Below, piece after piece: positions 34,922-43,298 of a DNA stretch of 64,000 bases (its first letter is position 1; the number at the start of each line of letters is the position of its first letter). A model generated the notes under the pieces. That model saw only the letters and a list, made by a program, of their open reading frames with translations. It was not told where the DNA came from and made no database searches. The position numbers were made by a program, and so were the translations under genes. The stretch is from Parasphingorhabdus litoris DSM 22379 (GTDB taxonomy: Bacteria; Pseudomonadota; Alphaproteobacteria; Sphingomonadales; Sphingomonadaceae): positions 1 through 64,000 of the forward strand of contig NZ_CP086727.1 of NCBI RefSeq assembly GCF_020906275.1. The letters run 5' to 3'.

Positions 34922-36076
34922 ATGGAATTCATTCTATCAAACGAACCGAAATCTATGGATGAATCAGAGCGCCCTCAATTTGGAATAGAACGGCTTTTCG
35001 TGCTCGCGCTGCTGGTGATCATCTCGCTGGCCTTTGCGATGCTGATCGAGCCTTTTTTCGGTGCGATTGTCTGGGGCGTTGTCGTCGCGGTTTTGTTTCA
35101 GCCGGTTTATCAGAAGATATCGGGCTGGCTGTTTCCGCGGGCCAACCTTGCGGCGTTTCTAACCCTGATCCTCGTCATATTGTTGGTAATCGTGCCCGCC
35201 ATATTGCTCGGTATGGCCTTGGTGCGCGAGGCGACCAGCGCCTATGCCAGCATACAGGCGGGGGAGATTGATTTTGGCGGGGCGTTTATAGCCTTTCAAC
35301 AAAGCCTGCCAACATGGATGCAAAATGAAATTGCAGCTCTTGGCTATGGCGATCTGGCCACCGTGCGGCCGCAGATTGAAGAGGCAATTGGCAGCAGTCT
35401 TGAATTTCTGATCGCGCAGGCGCTCAGCTTTGGCCAGGGCGCGTTTCGGTTCCTGCTTGCTTTGGGCGTTATGCTCTATCTGACCTTTTTCCTGCTGCGC
35501 GACGGTCGCAGCTTGGCGGCGCAAATAGAGAATATCGTTCCGCTGTCAGGGAGCAAAAGTGCGATCCTGATCGACAAGTTTTTTGTCGTGATCATCGCAA
35601 CGATCAAAGGCAGCTTTGTGGTTGCGTTGCTGCAGGGGACAATTGGTGGCCTGATATTCTGGGCCCTTGATATTCGCGGGGCTTTGCTGTGGGCCGTGTC
35701 GATGGCGATATTGTCGCTAATCCCGGCCATTGGCACCGGTTTTGTCTGGGTACCAGTCGCGATTTATCTGATCGTCACTGGGGCAGTCTGGCAAGGCATC
35801 GTCCTTATTCTCGCGGGCATATTCATCATCAGTCTGGTTGATAATATTGTCCGGCCGATACTGGTCGGTCGCGACACGCGTATGCCAGATTATGTCGTTC
35901 TGATCTCAACCTTGGGCGGTCTGCAACTGTTCGGTTTCAACGGTATAGTGATTGGTCCGCTATTGGCGGCCTTGTTTATAGCGGTATGGCGCATTTTTGC
36001 CGAGATGAACAAGACCGAGAGAGAGCGAATGGCGAAGGTCAGGATCGCAGATGATAAGTCAAAGCCATCGCCATGA
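34922..36076 (+). CDS. AI-2E family (PerM-like) membrane transporter
   Basis: A roughly 384-residue inner-membrane protein of the AI-2E/PerM family. Pairs of hydrophobic segments fill the N-terminal half (VLALLVIISLAFAML, FFGAIVWGVVVAVLF, LAAFLTLILVILLVI) and a cluster lies at the C-terminal half, with the conserved GALLWAVSMAILSLIPAIG and VRPILVG elements. Members export signals or small molecules; the substrate here is unknown. ATG 34922 is taken; ATG 34955 (MDESERP) is equally possible. The end overlaps the convergent DUF1801 gene by 38 bp. Confidence 0.88.
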   Translation: MEFILSNEPKSMDESERPQFGIERLFVLALLVIISLAFAMLIEPFFGAIVWGVVVAVLFQPVYQKISGWLFPRANLAAFLTLILVILLVIVPAILLGMALVREATSAYASIQAGEIDFGGAFIAFQQSLPTWMQNEIAALGYGDLATVRPQIEEAIGSSLEFLIAQALSFGQGAFRFLLALGVMLYLTFFLLRDGRSLAAQIENIVPLSGSKSAILIDKFFVVIIATIKGSFVVALLQGTIGGLIFWALDIRGALLWAVSMAILSLIPAIGTGFVWVPVAIYLIVTGAVWQGIVLILAGIFIISLVDNIVRPILVGRDTRMPDYVVLISTLGGLQLFGFNGIVIGPLLAALFIAVWRIFAEMNKTERERMAKVRIADDKSKPSP

Positions 36077-36446
36077 TATGCTTCACCGCTTCGGTAGGGA
36101 GCGGTTTATCTGCTTCAAAAATGACGGCGCGGTTGCCTTCGAAATGCAGGATTTCGCCGTAAAGCTCTCTCCAGCGGGCCACCAAATCGGTGCCGCAATG
36201 GACATAGAGAGCGCAATTGCCAGCGGTCTTGGCATTGGCGTCAATGCGAATGGTTGTACCGGATTTGCTGGATGACGGCAGGTAGGAAGGCTGTCCCCAT
36301 TTCAAGGTTTCTTCCAACGGGCCAATTCTGTCATCATGCGCCGCGACTTCAAAAATAAGCGATCTTAGCTGCTTGAGCCGGTCTTGTGCGGTTTCGGAAT
36401 AGGAATCGAACACCGATTGTATCTGCGAAGGTATGTTAGCGTTCAT
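36039..36446 (-). CDS. DUF1801 domain protein
   Basis: A 135-residue cytoplasmic protein of the DUF1801/YdhG-like fold: SLIFEVAAHDDRIGPLEETLKWGQPSYL (about residues 29-56), then SGTTIRID and ALYVHCGTDLVARWRELYG. The fold resembles iron-binding frataxin-like or SHOCT-adjacent proteins, but no function is established. The coding ends overlap by 38 bp with the rightward AI-2E family gene. Confidence 0.82.
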   Translation of the reverse strand: MNANIPSQIQSVFDSYSETAQDRLKQLRSLIFEVAAHDDRIGPLEETLKWGQPSYLPSSSKSGTTIRIDANAKTAGNCALYVHCGTDLVARWRELYGEILHFEGNRAVIFEADKPLPTEAVKHIMAMALTYHLRS

Positions 36447-36555
36447 GGCGTCATCCTGCTTGGCTCGGGTTGCAATATTCAGAGCATTCTAAAGTTATAT
36501 TATAATGGGATATTTGCAAATCCAGAGGTAAGGTCTTCATCTCCCAAAGCCGCCA

Positions 36556-37014
36556 TTAGCCTTTGATCTTCTTATCAAAAGTCGCGATCGCTTTGTCTCT
36601 AGCATGAGCGATGAGCGGCTTGCATCGCGCCCAAGTGCCAATCGAAGGGTTGAGAACAGCAATCCAACCGATCCAGCCATACGAGGGGTGGGGAATTAAC
36701 CGGTCGAGCTCGGTGAAATCCCAAGGCCCCTCGACCGTTTTGCCTTTGGCGGGTCGCGGAGGACGCGGACCGAAAAGTTCTTCGAATGCTTTAACAGGTG
36801 TCCCAATGTTGAGCCGCCAGACACCCTCCCGGTCAAGATGGGACCCTTGATCGTTCTCGCCATCCTTCTCTTTGATCGTAGCAAAATAGGTGCCGCGTGG
36901 CAGGCGATCGCCAGGATTATGGAAAAAGGCAGTTTCACCCCATGCTTGCACGACGTTCACGCCGTCGAGGGAAGCGAGATGATCAATGGCAGTTTGGATG
37001 TTCAGGTCAGCCAT
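36556..37014 (-). CDS. DUF6194-like protein
   Basis: A 152-residue cytoplasmic protein. The pattern NVVQAWGETAFFHNPG, TYFATIKEKD, HLDREGVWRLNIGTPVKAFEELFG, and TELDRLIPHPSYGWIGWIAVLNPS matches what I know of the DUF6194 family, whose role is unknown. It overlaps the WYL regulator stop by 8 bp and ends the small leftward operon of monooxygenase-like protein, regulator and this gene. Confidence 0.7.
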   Translation of the reverse strand: MADLNIQTAIDHLASLDGVNVVQAWGETAFFHNPGDRLPRGTYFATIKEKDGENDQGSHLDREGVWRLNIGTPVKAFEELFGPRPPRPAKGKTVEGPWDFTELDRLIPHPSYGWIGWIAVLNPSIGTWARCKPLIAHARDKAIATFDKKIKG

Positions 37015-37708
37015 GTTCCTCGTTTCCAGTCAGCTGTGCGCTGATAAGCGCGAGATAATCTTCCAGGGTCTTGCCCGGCTCGCTCTCGAAAGTGGTGTCC
37101 GTTATCTCGCAGCGCTCGATCTGATCGACGCGAAACACACGAAAATCGCCTCGCTGTTCGCACCAGGCAGAGAGGGTCCATACGCTCCCCCAATACTCCG
37201 TCTGCAATGGTCGAACGACACGCTGCGAACTCTCGCCCGCGAGCGACGTATAGGTTAAGCTCAGCTTGCGCTCTTCGCGGATAGAGCGCCGAATGGTTGG
37301 AAGAAGGCTCAAACCTTTTTGCGCGGTATCGAGAGCATGAACATCGAAGCCCCATTGGGCGGGTGCACGGCGACGAAGCGCGCTGTGGCCCTCAATCTTC
37401 CGCGACAGTGAAGCTGCGGCATTGCGCAGCTCTTCGTCGGCCGCTTTAGCAACTATGGCCATACCCAGTGTCAGCGCCTCAAGCTCCTGTGACGAGAGCG
37501 CCATCGGTGACAGAAACACGGGTTCTCGCAAAAGATATCCAAGCCCGCGCTCCCCATCAACAGGAACACCAGATGCGGCCAAGGTGATCATGTCACGATA
37601 AATCGTACGCTCCGACACCTCCAACATGCCCGCTAGATCCTGCGCACGGTGTAACCGCCCATCGCTCAGGATCTCGACGATTTCGGCAAGGCGTTCGGAC
37701 CTGCGCAG
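37007..37708 (-). CDS. HTH/WYL-domain transcriptional regulator (YafY type), CTG start
   Basis: A DeoR-like helix-turn-helix (about residues 1-60, LEVSERTIYRDMITLAASGVPV) followed by a WYL domain (about 130-215, YWGSVWTLSAWCEQR). The usual family opening is MRRSDRL; here the matching codon at 37708-37706 is CTG followed by RRSERL, with AGGA seven bases upstream. The first ATG in frame (37627) would delete half the DNA-binding domain, so a CTG start is proposed. WYL proteins bind ligands or nucleic acid to control nearby genes. It starts 10 bp after the monooxygenase-like gene. Confidence 0.8.
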   Translation of the reverse strand: MRRSERLAEIVEILSDGRLHRAQDLAGMLEVSERTIYRDMITLAASGVPVDGERGLGYLLREPVFLSPMALSSQELEALTLGMAIVAKAADEELRNAAASLSRKIEGHSALRRRAPAQWGFDVHALDTAQKGLSLLPTIRRSIREERKLSLTYTSLAGESSQRVVRPLQTEYWGSVWTLSAWCEQRGDFRVFRVDQIERCEITDTTFESEPGKTLEDYLALISAQLTGNEEHG

Positions 37709-37717
37709 CGGCGTATC

Positions 37718-38020
37718 CTAAGCTGTTATTTTCAGCGCCGCGTGACGCATGGACACGGAAGGACCGTCGATAACGCTCACGAAAGGCCGAGATTTTTCAT
37801 CCTTGCCGATAAGATTGGCCGCCGCTTTCGCTGCTTCCATAGAAGTCCATTCGATATGCTCGATCCATTCACCCTCTTCAGTGCATGAAAGATTTCGCGC
37901 AACGAAGCCGGGCTGTTCTTTGACCCACTCGCTCATCAGATTGGCCTTCTCATGAAAGGCGGCCTGATCCGTGCCCTCTGTCAGTCTGAAAATGACGCAT
38001 TCAATGACATGCTCGTTCAT
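37718..38020 (-). CDS. Antibiotic biosynthesis monooxygenase (ABM) domain protein
   Basis: A 100-residue protein of the dimeric alpha/beta barrel ABM superfamily. The pattern VIECVIFRLTEGTDQAAF, GFVARNLSCTEEGEWIEHIEWTSMEAAKAA fits. Members include heme-degrading and quinone-forming oxygenases and many of unknown role; the substrate cannot be assigned. It is the first gene of a leftward operon with the WYL regulator and the DUF6194-like gene, which suggests the regulator controls it. Confidence 0.78.
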   Translation of the reverse strand: MNEHVIECVIFRLTEGTDQAAFHEKANLMSEWVKEQPGFVARNLSCTEEGEWIEHIEWTSMEAAKAAANLIGKDEKSRPFVSVIDGPSVSMRHAALKITA

Positions 38021-38120
38021 GGTGTTCTCCTTTACCTTAATGAGAACTCCATGGGGAGGCTTTATGACAAAAGCTGTCAGTAGTCGTCATCTGCGACATT
38101 AGCACCGGACATCAAAACAG

Positions 38121-39530
38121 CTAGTGCCCCACGGTTTCTCCGCGTTCCAATCCGGATAGCGCCAGCTGCTCGTCAATTTGCGCCATTAGTCTTTCCAGGC
38201 CATCTTCGGATTTGGCTTCAGCACGCGCTACCAGCACATCTTGCGTGTTGGACGCCCGCAAGAGCCACCAGCCATCTTCGGTATTCACGCGCGCGCCATC
38301 GGTGTTGTTGACTTCTGCCCCGCTGGCCGCGAGCCGTTCCAATATCTCATCAATCACCGCAAATTTCCGGCTTTCATCGACCTGAAAACGCATTTCCGGC
38401 GTGTTGATCATTTCAATCATATCACTGCGTAACTGGGTGATGCTTTTGCCAATATTGGTGGCGGCCTGAATCAGGCGAACCGCAGCATAGGGCGCATCAT
38501 CAAAGCCATAATAATCATGTTTGAAAAAGACATGACCGCTCATTTCGCCGGCGAGAGGCGAGGAAACCTCCTTCATTTTGGATTTAATCAAACTATGCCC
38601 AGTCTTCCACATCAGCGGCTGCCCGCCAAGCGCGGCGATCCGGTCATAAAGCGCCTGTGATGCCTTCACATCCGCGATTATCGTGGCCCCAGGCTCCGAT
38701 TTCAGGACGTCTTCGGCGTAGATTTGCAAGAGCTGGTCGCCCCAGATCACCCTGCCCTCTCCGTCAATCGCGCCGATCCGGTCGCCATCCCCGTCAAAAG
38801 CAATACCAAAATCGAGCTTCTTCTCCGCGACAAGCGCTTTCAAGTCAGCGAGGTTCTTTTCTTCGGTCGGATCAGGATGATGATTGGGAAAACTACCATC
38901 GACATCAGTATAGAGAAGATGATGCTCACCGGGCAGCAAGGCGGTGAGCTTCTCGATCACCGGACCGGCTGCGCCGTTGCCAGCATCCCAACCGATTTTC
39001 ATTGCGTCACCGCTGAAATTCTGGACCAGCCGCGCGACATATTCATCGACAATATCAATGCGGTCCAGCGTTCCGACAGCGCCGTCGGTTGGGCTGTCCC
39101 AATCACCGCTCGCCGCCATCGCGCCGAGTTTCTGAATATCCGCGCCAAAAAATGGCCGTCCCTGAAACACCATTTTGAAGCCGTTATAATTGGCGGGATT
39201 ATGGCTGCCGGTTATTTCGATGCCGCCTTGTACCTGATCCAGCGTGCACTCTGCATAATATAGCATGGGTGTCGGGCCCATACCGATCGAAACGGCATTG
39301 ACGCCAGCATCATTCAACCCCTTGATCAGCGCCTCTTCCAGCATGGGGGAGCTGGTCCGACCGTCATAGCCAGTGGCCACTGCCGTACCCCCTGCCCGCG
39401 CTATCAATGTGCCGAAGCCGCGGCCAATAGCATAGGCGTCTTCTTCACCCAGTGTTTCTCCGATAATGCCGCGAATATCATATTCCCTCAGGCTGGATGG
39501 GTCGAACTGATGGGATGTGCGTGCGGTCAT
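38121..39530 (-). CDS. Phosphomannomutase/phosphoglucomutase
   Basis: A 469-residue alpha-D-phosphohexomutase, probably of the ManB/AlgC group that converts mannose 6-phosphate to mannose 1-phosphate and glucose 6-phosphate to glucose 1-phosphate for cell-surface sugars. The phosphoserine loop is IEITGSHNPANYNG (serine in TGSHNP), the metal loop GIAFDGDGDRIGAI, and the sugar-binding loop SSPLAGEMSGHVFF. It is 107 bp downstream of the J-domain gene on the same strand. Dual specificity is inferred from the family. Confidence 0.93.
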   Translation of the reverse strand: MTARTSHQFDPSSLREYDIRGIIGETLGEEDAYAIGRGFGTLIARAGGTAVATGYDGRTSSPMLEEALIKGLNDAGVNAVSIGMGPTPMLYYAECTLDQVQGGIEITGSHNPANYNGFKMVFQGRPFFGADIQKLGAMAASGDWDSPTDGAVGTLDRIDIVDEYVARLVQNFSGDAMKIGWDAGNGAAGPVIEKLTALLPGEHHLLYTDVDGSFPNHHPDPTEEKNLADLKALVAEKKLDFGIAFDGDGDRIGAIDGEGRVIWGDQLLQIYAEDVLKSEPGATIIADVKASQALYDRIAALGGQPLMWKTGHSLIKSKMKEVSSPLAGEMSGHVFFKHDYYGFDDAPYAAVRLIQAATNIGKSITQLRSDMIEMINTPEMRFQVDESRKFAVIDEILERLAASGAEVNNTDGARVNTEDGWWLLRASNTQDVLVARAEAKSEDGLERLMAQIDEQLALSGLERGETVGH

Positions 39531-39637
39531 GAATTATATTTCCTTTTGGAGAAATTTTTGTCGAGTTGTGACAATGGCACAATAATATAAAGGCCGTGGT
39601 GCAAAAGCTAGTGCTAGTGTCGCATCACTCGGGCAGT

Positions 39638-40072
39638 TTAACGGTGATTGAGGGTTTCGAGTTCTTCGAGCAAAATGTCACGGGCTCTGTTTATCTGACG
39701 CGCAATCTGCTCATCGCCGCCCCGATCAGGATGATGCTCGCTCAGGCGTTCGCGCCATGCAGCATTGATCGCGTCCCGATTGGCGCTGTCGGTGACGCCC
39801 AAAAGAGACCGGGCCCGATCGATTTCGAAATTGCGTGGTTTGCGCTCTTGGGGTTTTTTGAGTTTCGCCGCACCGAGAATCTTTGAACCGCTCCATGCGG
39901 CTGCTGCGACGATAAGGCCGCTGCCCATTATCCAGTTGCCACCGCGCATCAAATTGACACCGAGCAGCGCAATTGCAACCGCCAGCCAATCATTGGCGTT
40001 CATAGTTTTGGCGCGGCCGGACAGGAACAGCGCGGCGATCACTGTGGCGCTGAGGACCAGCATGAACGTCAT
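39638..40072 (-). CDS. Membrane-anchored J-domain protein
   Basis: A 144-residue protein with two short hydrophobic segments at the N-terminus (about residues 2-17 and 29-63, with a gap) and a C-terminal J-domain (about 83-144). The HPD motif is in SEHHPDRGG. A C-terminal J-domain after a membrane span recalls TIM14/Pam18. It should stimulate DnaK at the inner membrane; the client is unknown. It starts 3 bp after mipZ stops, so the two are translated from one message. Confidence 0.85.
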   Translation of the reverse strand: MTFMLVLSATVIAALFLSGRAKTMNANDWLAVAIALLGVNLMRGGNWIMGSGLIVAAAAWSGSKILGAAKLKKPQERKPRNFEIDRARSLLGVTDSANRDAINAAWRERLSEHHPDRGGDEQIARQINRARDILLEELETLNHR

Positions 40073-40075
40073 CGG

Positions 40076-40888
40076 TCAGGCGACCAGTTGGGGTTTGCCG
40101 AAGCTTGGTCGTTCGCCTTCCGGCTGCGGCAGCGCAAGATGTTTGATCAGCTCTCGCAATTCCTGACGCGCGGCAATATGGCTGGTGGCAAGGCGCCCCA
40201 GATGTTGCTTGTCGAGCATCGTGAGTCCGGCGGGGAATAGCTCACGGTAGATGACGCGTTCGCTCAAGCCCGGGATGACACGAAACCCAACGCGCTGGGA
40301 CAATTCGGTCAAAGCAGAGATGACACGCTGCATGTTGTGGGCTTCCACATGCTGGGTGCGGTTGCGCAAGACGACCCAGTCGATGGTCGTGCCATCGGCT
40401 TTGGCGCGTGCTTTGCGCGCTTCCCAGATGAGTTCGGCATAAAAGCTGAGCTTACGCACCTTGAACGTTTCTGGATCAACTTGCCCGATAAGATCGAAAT
40501 CAACAAAACTGTCGTTAATCGGCGTGACCAGCGTATTGGCGCGTGTGGCAACGAAGCGCGCAAATTTGTCGTCACGGCCCGGCGTGTCAAAAAGAAGATA
40601 ATCAACGCCATGGCCCATCCGCTCGACCAATTGTTCGAGACGGGCGAGATTGTCTTGGTCAAAAACTTCGAAATAGGGCTGCGGGATATCAATGTTCAGC
40701 CGGCTCATCGTCGCTGCGCGATTTTCGAGATAGCGATAGAGTGTGCGTTGACGTGGATCGAGGTCGATGACAGCGACTTTATGCCCCTGATAGGCAAGCG
40801 CAACAGCCACGTGAACAGCGGTCGTTGATTTTCCTGTACCGCCCTTCTCATTGGCAAATACGATATGATGCGCTTTACTATCGACCAT
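40076..40888 (-). CDS. mipZ: Division plane positioning ATPase MipZ
   Basis: MipZ is a ParA/MinD-type ATPase that in Caulobacter forms a gradient from the ParB-parS complex and inhibits FtsZ near the poles. The 270-residue protein has the deviant Walker A FANEKGGTGKST (residues 11-22), VIDLDPRQRTL, the LLFDTPGRDD switch region, and NRTQHVEAHNMQRV, a stretch typical of MipZ. ATG 40888 is chosen; an upstream start adds nine residues. It is co-transcribed with the J-domain gene. The parS site at 2316 lies 38 kb away in this window. Confidence 0.88.
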   Translation of the reverse strand: MVDSKAHHIVFANEKGGTGKSTTAVHVAVALAYQGHKVAVIDLDPRQRTLYRYLENRAATMSRLNIDIPQPYFEVFDQDNLARLEQLVERMGHGVDYLLFDTPGRDDKFARFVATRANTLVTPINDSFVDFDLIGQVDPETFKVRKLSFYAELIWEARKARAKADGTTIDWVVLRNRTQHVEAHNMQRVISALTELSQRVGFRVIPGLSERVIYRELFPAGLTMLDKQHLGRLATSHIAARQELRELIKHLALPQPEGERPSFGKPQLVA

Positions 40889-41251
40889 TTGCTTTGCACC
40901 CCACTCTAATGGCAATTTTTATCTTGCCCTAACCCTGTTTTCCCTAGCTATTTCTGCGATAGCTGTGCTCCAGTTTCACACGCTTATCACCGCAGAAAGG
41001 TTAAGTATTTCGCTCAGGACATCTTGGCAAAAATCGCTATCTTGACCGAGGTGCTAACCTAATCACCCCTTGATTAAAAGTGTCAGTGATAAAAACTTGT
41101 AAACACCATTATCCTGATGACCGGCGTCTCTCCGATGAAATACCGAAAATTCCAGCAAAAAAATTGAAATATGATCGCGCTTTTTCTCGAACTCTTTGCT
41201 ATCGCCCGGCCATTAATGATATGACATAAAAACCCCTAAGAAAGGCAAGCC
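40889..41251. other. 363-bp intergenic region, divergent promoters
   Basis: Gap between mipZ (leftward) and the fasciclin lipoprotein (rightward). It is AT-rich near the centre, with TTAA sequences at about 41001 and 41082, and an AAGGCAAG ribosome-binding region before 41252. I see no RNA gene or clear hairpin. It probably holds the promoters of both genes. Confidence 0.4.
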
Positions 41252-41821
41252 ATGAATACCCTCTCCAAATTGTTCCTCACAACCGCCGCATTGGCAACGA
41301 TTTCCGCATGTTCATCCGAAATGAGTGAAGAAGAACAGGCGATATATGATGCGCGCCAGGCAGAAGAAGCGAAACCAACCAACCTAACCGCGATTGTTCA
41401 AGGCAATCCGGACCTGTCTACGGCCAGCACTATGGTCGCCATATCCGGCATCGCGGTTGAACTGAAAGACGATGGACCTTTCACGGTCTTCGTAGCGTCC
41501 AACGATGCGTTCAACAAAATGGATCAGGAAGAACTTAACGGTTTGATGACAGCGGAAGACAAAAGCGAGCTTGCCAGCATGGCGAGATTTGGTTTGGTTG
41601 AAGGTGATTTGAAAACCGCAGATATCAAAAAAGCAATTGCCGATGGCGGTGGAACGGCCAGCCTGACCACATTACAAGGCGGCGATATCAAAGCGACATT
41701 GGAAGGCGAAAAGATCGTGCTCGAAGATGGCGCAGGCAATAAGGTAAATGTGCTTGAAGCTGACATTGAATCGAGCAACGGCACCGTTCACATCATCGAT
41801 ACTGTATTGCAGCCAAAATAA
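41252..41821 (+). CDS. Fasciclin (FAS1) domain lipoprotein
   Basis: A 189-residue exported protein. A lipoprotein signal ends SAC (C20) and is followed by one FAS1 domain (about residues 40-189): NLTAIVQGNPDLSTASTMV, GPFTVFVASNDAFNKM, and the closing VNVLEADIESSNGTVHIIDTVLQPK. FAS1 domains mediate adhesion or act as surface scaffolds; the partner is unknown. ATG 41252 has AAGGCAAG upstream. It is convergent with the exporter operon. Confidence 0.9.
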   Translation: MNTLSKLFLTTAALATISACSSEMSEEEQAIYDARQAEEAKPTNLTAIVQGNPDLSTASTMVAISGIAVELKDDGPFTVFVASNDAFNKMDQEELNGLMTAEDKSELASMARFGLVEGDLKTADIKKAIADGGGTASLTTLQGGDIKATLEGEKIVLEDGAGNKVNVLEADIESSNGTVHIIDTVLQPK

Positions 41822-41829
41822 AAACGGCA

Positions 41830-41852
41830 GCTAGCGATATTCTATCGCTAGC
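41830..41852 (-). terminator. Terminator of the leftward exporter operon
   Basis: GCTAGCGATA (41830-41839) and TATCGCTAGC (41843-41852) form a perfect 10-bp stem with loop TTC. Read on the minus strand the hairpin is followed by GTTTTATTTT, so it acts as a Rho-independent terminator for the exporter operon (stop at 41874). It may also slow rightward transcription from the fasciclin gene. Confidence 0.85.
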
Positions 41853-41873
41853 CGTAAGCCTTTAAACGCAAAA

Positions 41874-43298
41874 CTAGCTGCTGCCGCCTAGCGCCAACCA
41901 CAATGCAATGCGGGCACGGTGCAGGCGGCCGCGCGCCAGGTCCGTTGAACTGCGAACAGCGTTCAACTGTCTCTGCGCATTGAGCACAGCCCGGAAATCA
42001 CTCAGACCGCGGCGATATCGGATGGATGAGAGGTTGACGGAATCTTTCTCAAGCGCTTCCTGCTGTTCCAGCAAAAGCACTTCTCGGCGCGCAGCATCGA
42101 CTTGGCCATAAGCGGCTTCGGCATCGCCCAGCGCTGTAAATACAGCGCCGCGATAATTGGCAAATGCCTCTTTGGACCCGGCCTTGCTCGCGTCAATCTC
42201 GGCTTCTATGCGGCCAAAATCAAATATTGGGCCTGCGATTCCTGCACCCAACGTCCCGACAATGGCATCATTGGTGAACAGATCACCCAATGCCAGCGAA
42301 ATGAGACCGAGCGCGCCTGACAGCGTCAACTTGGGAAAGCGTTGCGCAGCAGCGGCCGCGACATCGGCATCTGCGGCTTTTAAACGCGCTTCGGCCGCGG
42401 CAATATCGGGCCTTGCACGGAGCATGGTCGCAGGCGTGGTGACAAAGTCGCTGGCTGGATCAAAGGCTGGGCGTACTTCTGCCAAGGCGGCAATGACGGT
42501 ATCGGTAGGCTGACCGGTGAGTGTTACCAGAGATCCAATGATACGCGCCCGTTCCGCGTCGAGAGGCGCGAGCTGGGCTTCCGCTTGTGCGAGCAAGGTC
42601 TCAGCCTGGACTGCATCCAAGCCTGGAGAAATGCCGGCCTTTGACCGCGTCTGTGTCACGTCAAGCAGACCCTTGGCTGCTGTCCGGTCGCTTTCAAGCG
42701 TCGCTTTGCGCGCCAGTAACGTGCGCCAGTCAATCACATTGGCACCAATGGCCGCGGTCAGGCTTTGCCGAACGCCTTGCGCATCTGCCTCCGCCGCATC
42801 GATACGGATAATTGCCGCGCGTTCACTGGCACGAAGCTGGCCGAAAATATCGGGATCCCAGCTGGCTAGAATATTGGCGCCATAGGTGGTGATGTAACGA
42901 TCAACATCAACGCCGGGCGGCAGGTTACCACCAAATGTTGCTGTATTGATACGTTGACGCGTCACACTGGCATCGCCGGATATATTCGGCTTGCGATTGG
43001 CATTGGCTCGTGCGGCCTGCGCACGGGCCAAGTCGATGCGCGCCAAGGCGGCAGCCAGTGTCGGCGCATCGGCCAGTGATGCTTCGCGCAAACGCTCGAA
43101 ACCGGGATCGCCGGAGGGCAGCAGCGCGTCAATTTGCGAGCGATCTTGTTGCGCAACATCGGGGGCAAGGGCGAAATTTTGGGTGGCCGTCAATCCAATC
43201 GCGTCCAGGGATCTATCAGTCGGCTGCCCAATTGACGCACATGCGGACAGCATCATTGCGCTACCGGCCAGAAGGGAAAAACGGGGGAGGCGGGGCAT
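41874..43298 (-). CDS. Outer-membrane efflux lipoprotein, NodT/TolC type
   Basis: A 474-residue outer-membrane channel of the exporter. The signal ends LSAC (C20), as in NodT-type lipoproteins. Two OEP repeats are visible (about residues 70-250 and 290-470), with long helices rich in alanine, LARAQAARANANRKPNISG and GFRALN-like segments. It is the last gene of the permease-ATPase-adaptor-channel operon; the adaptor stop and this start overlap. Confidence 0.9.
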   Translation of the reverse strand: MPRLPRFSLLAGSAMMLSACASIGQPTDRSLDAIGLTATQNFALAPDVAQQDRSQIDALLPSGDPGFERLREASLADAPTLAAALARIDLARAQAARANANRKPNISGDASVTRQRINTATFGGNLPPGVDVDRYITTYGANILASWDPDIFGQLRASERAAIIRIDAAEADAQGVRQSLTAAIGANVIDWRTLLARKATLESDRTAAKGLLDVTQTRSKAGISPGLDAVQAETLLAQAEAQLAPLDAERARIIGSLVTLTGQPTDTVIAALAEVRPAFDPASDFVTTPATMLRARPDIAAAEARLKAADADVAAAAAQRFPKLTLSGALGLISLALGDLFTNDAIVGTLGAGIAGPIFDFGRIEAEIDASKAGSKEAFANYRGAVFTALGDAEAAYGQVDAARREVLLLEQQEALEKDSVNLSSIRYRRGLSDFRAVLNAQRQLNAVRSSTDLARGRLHRARIALWLALGGSS

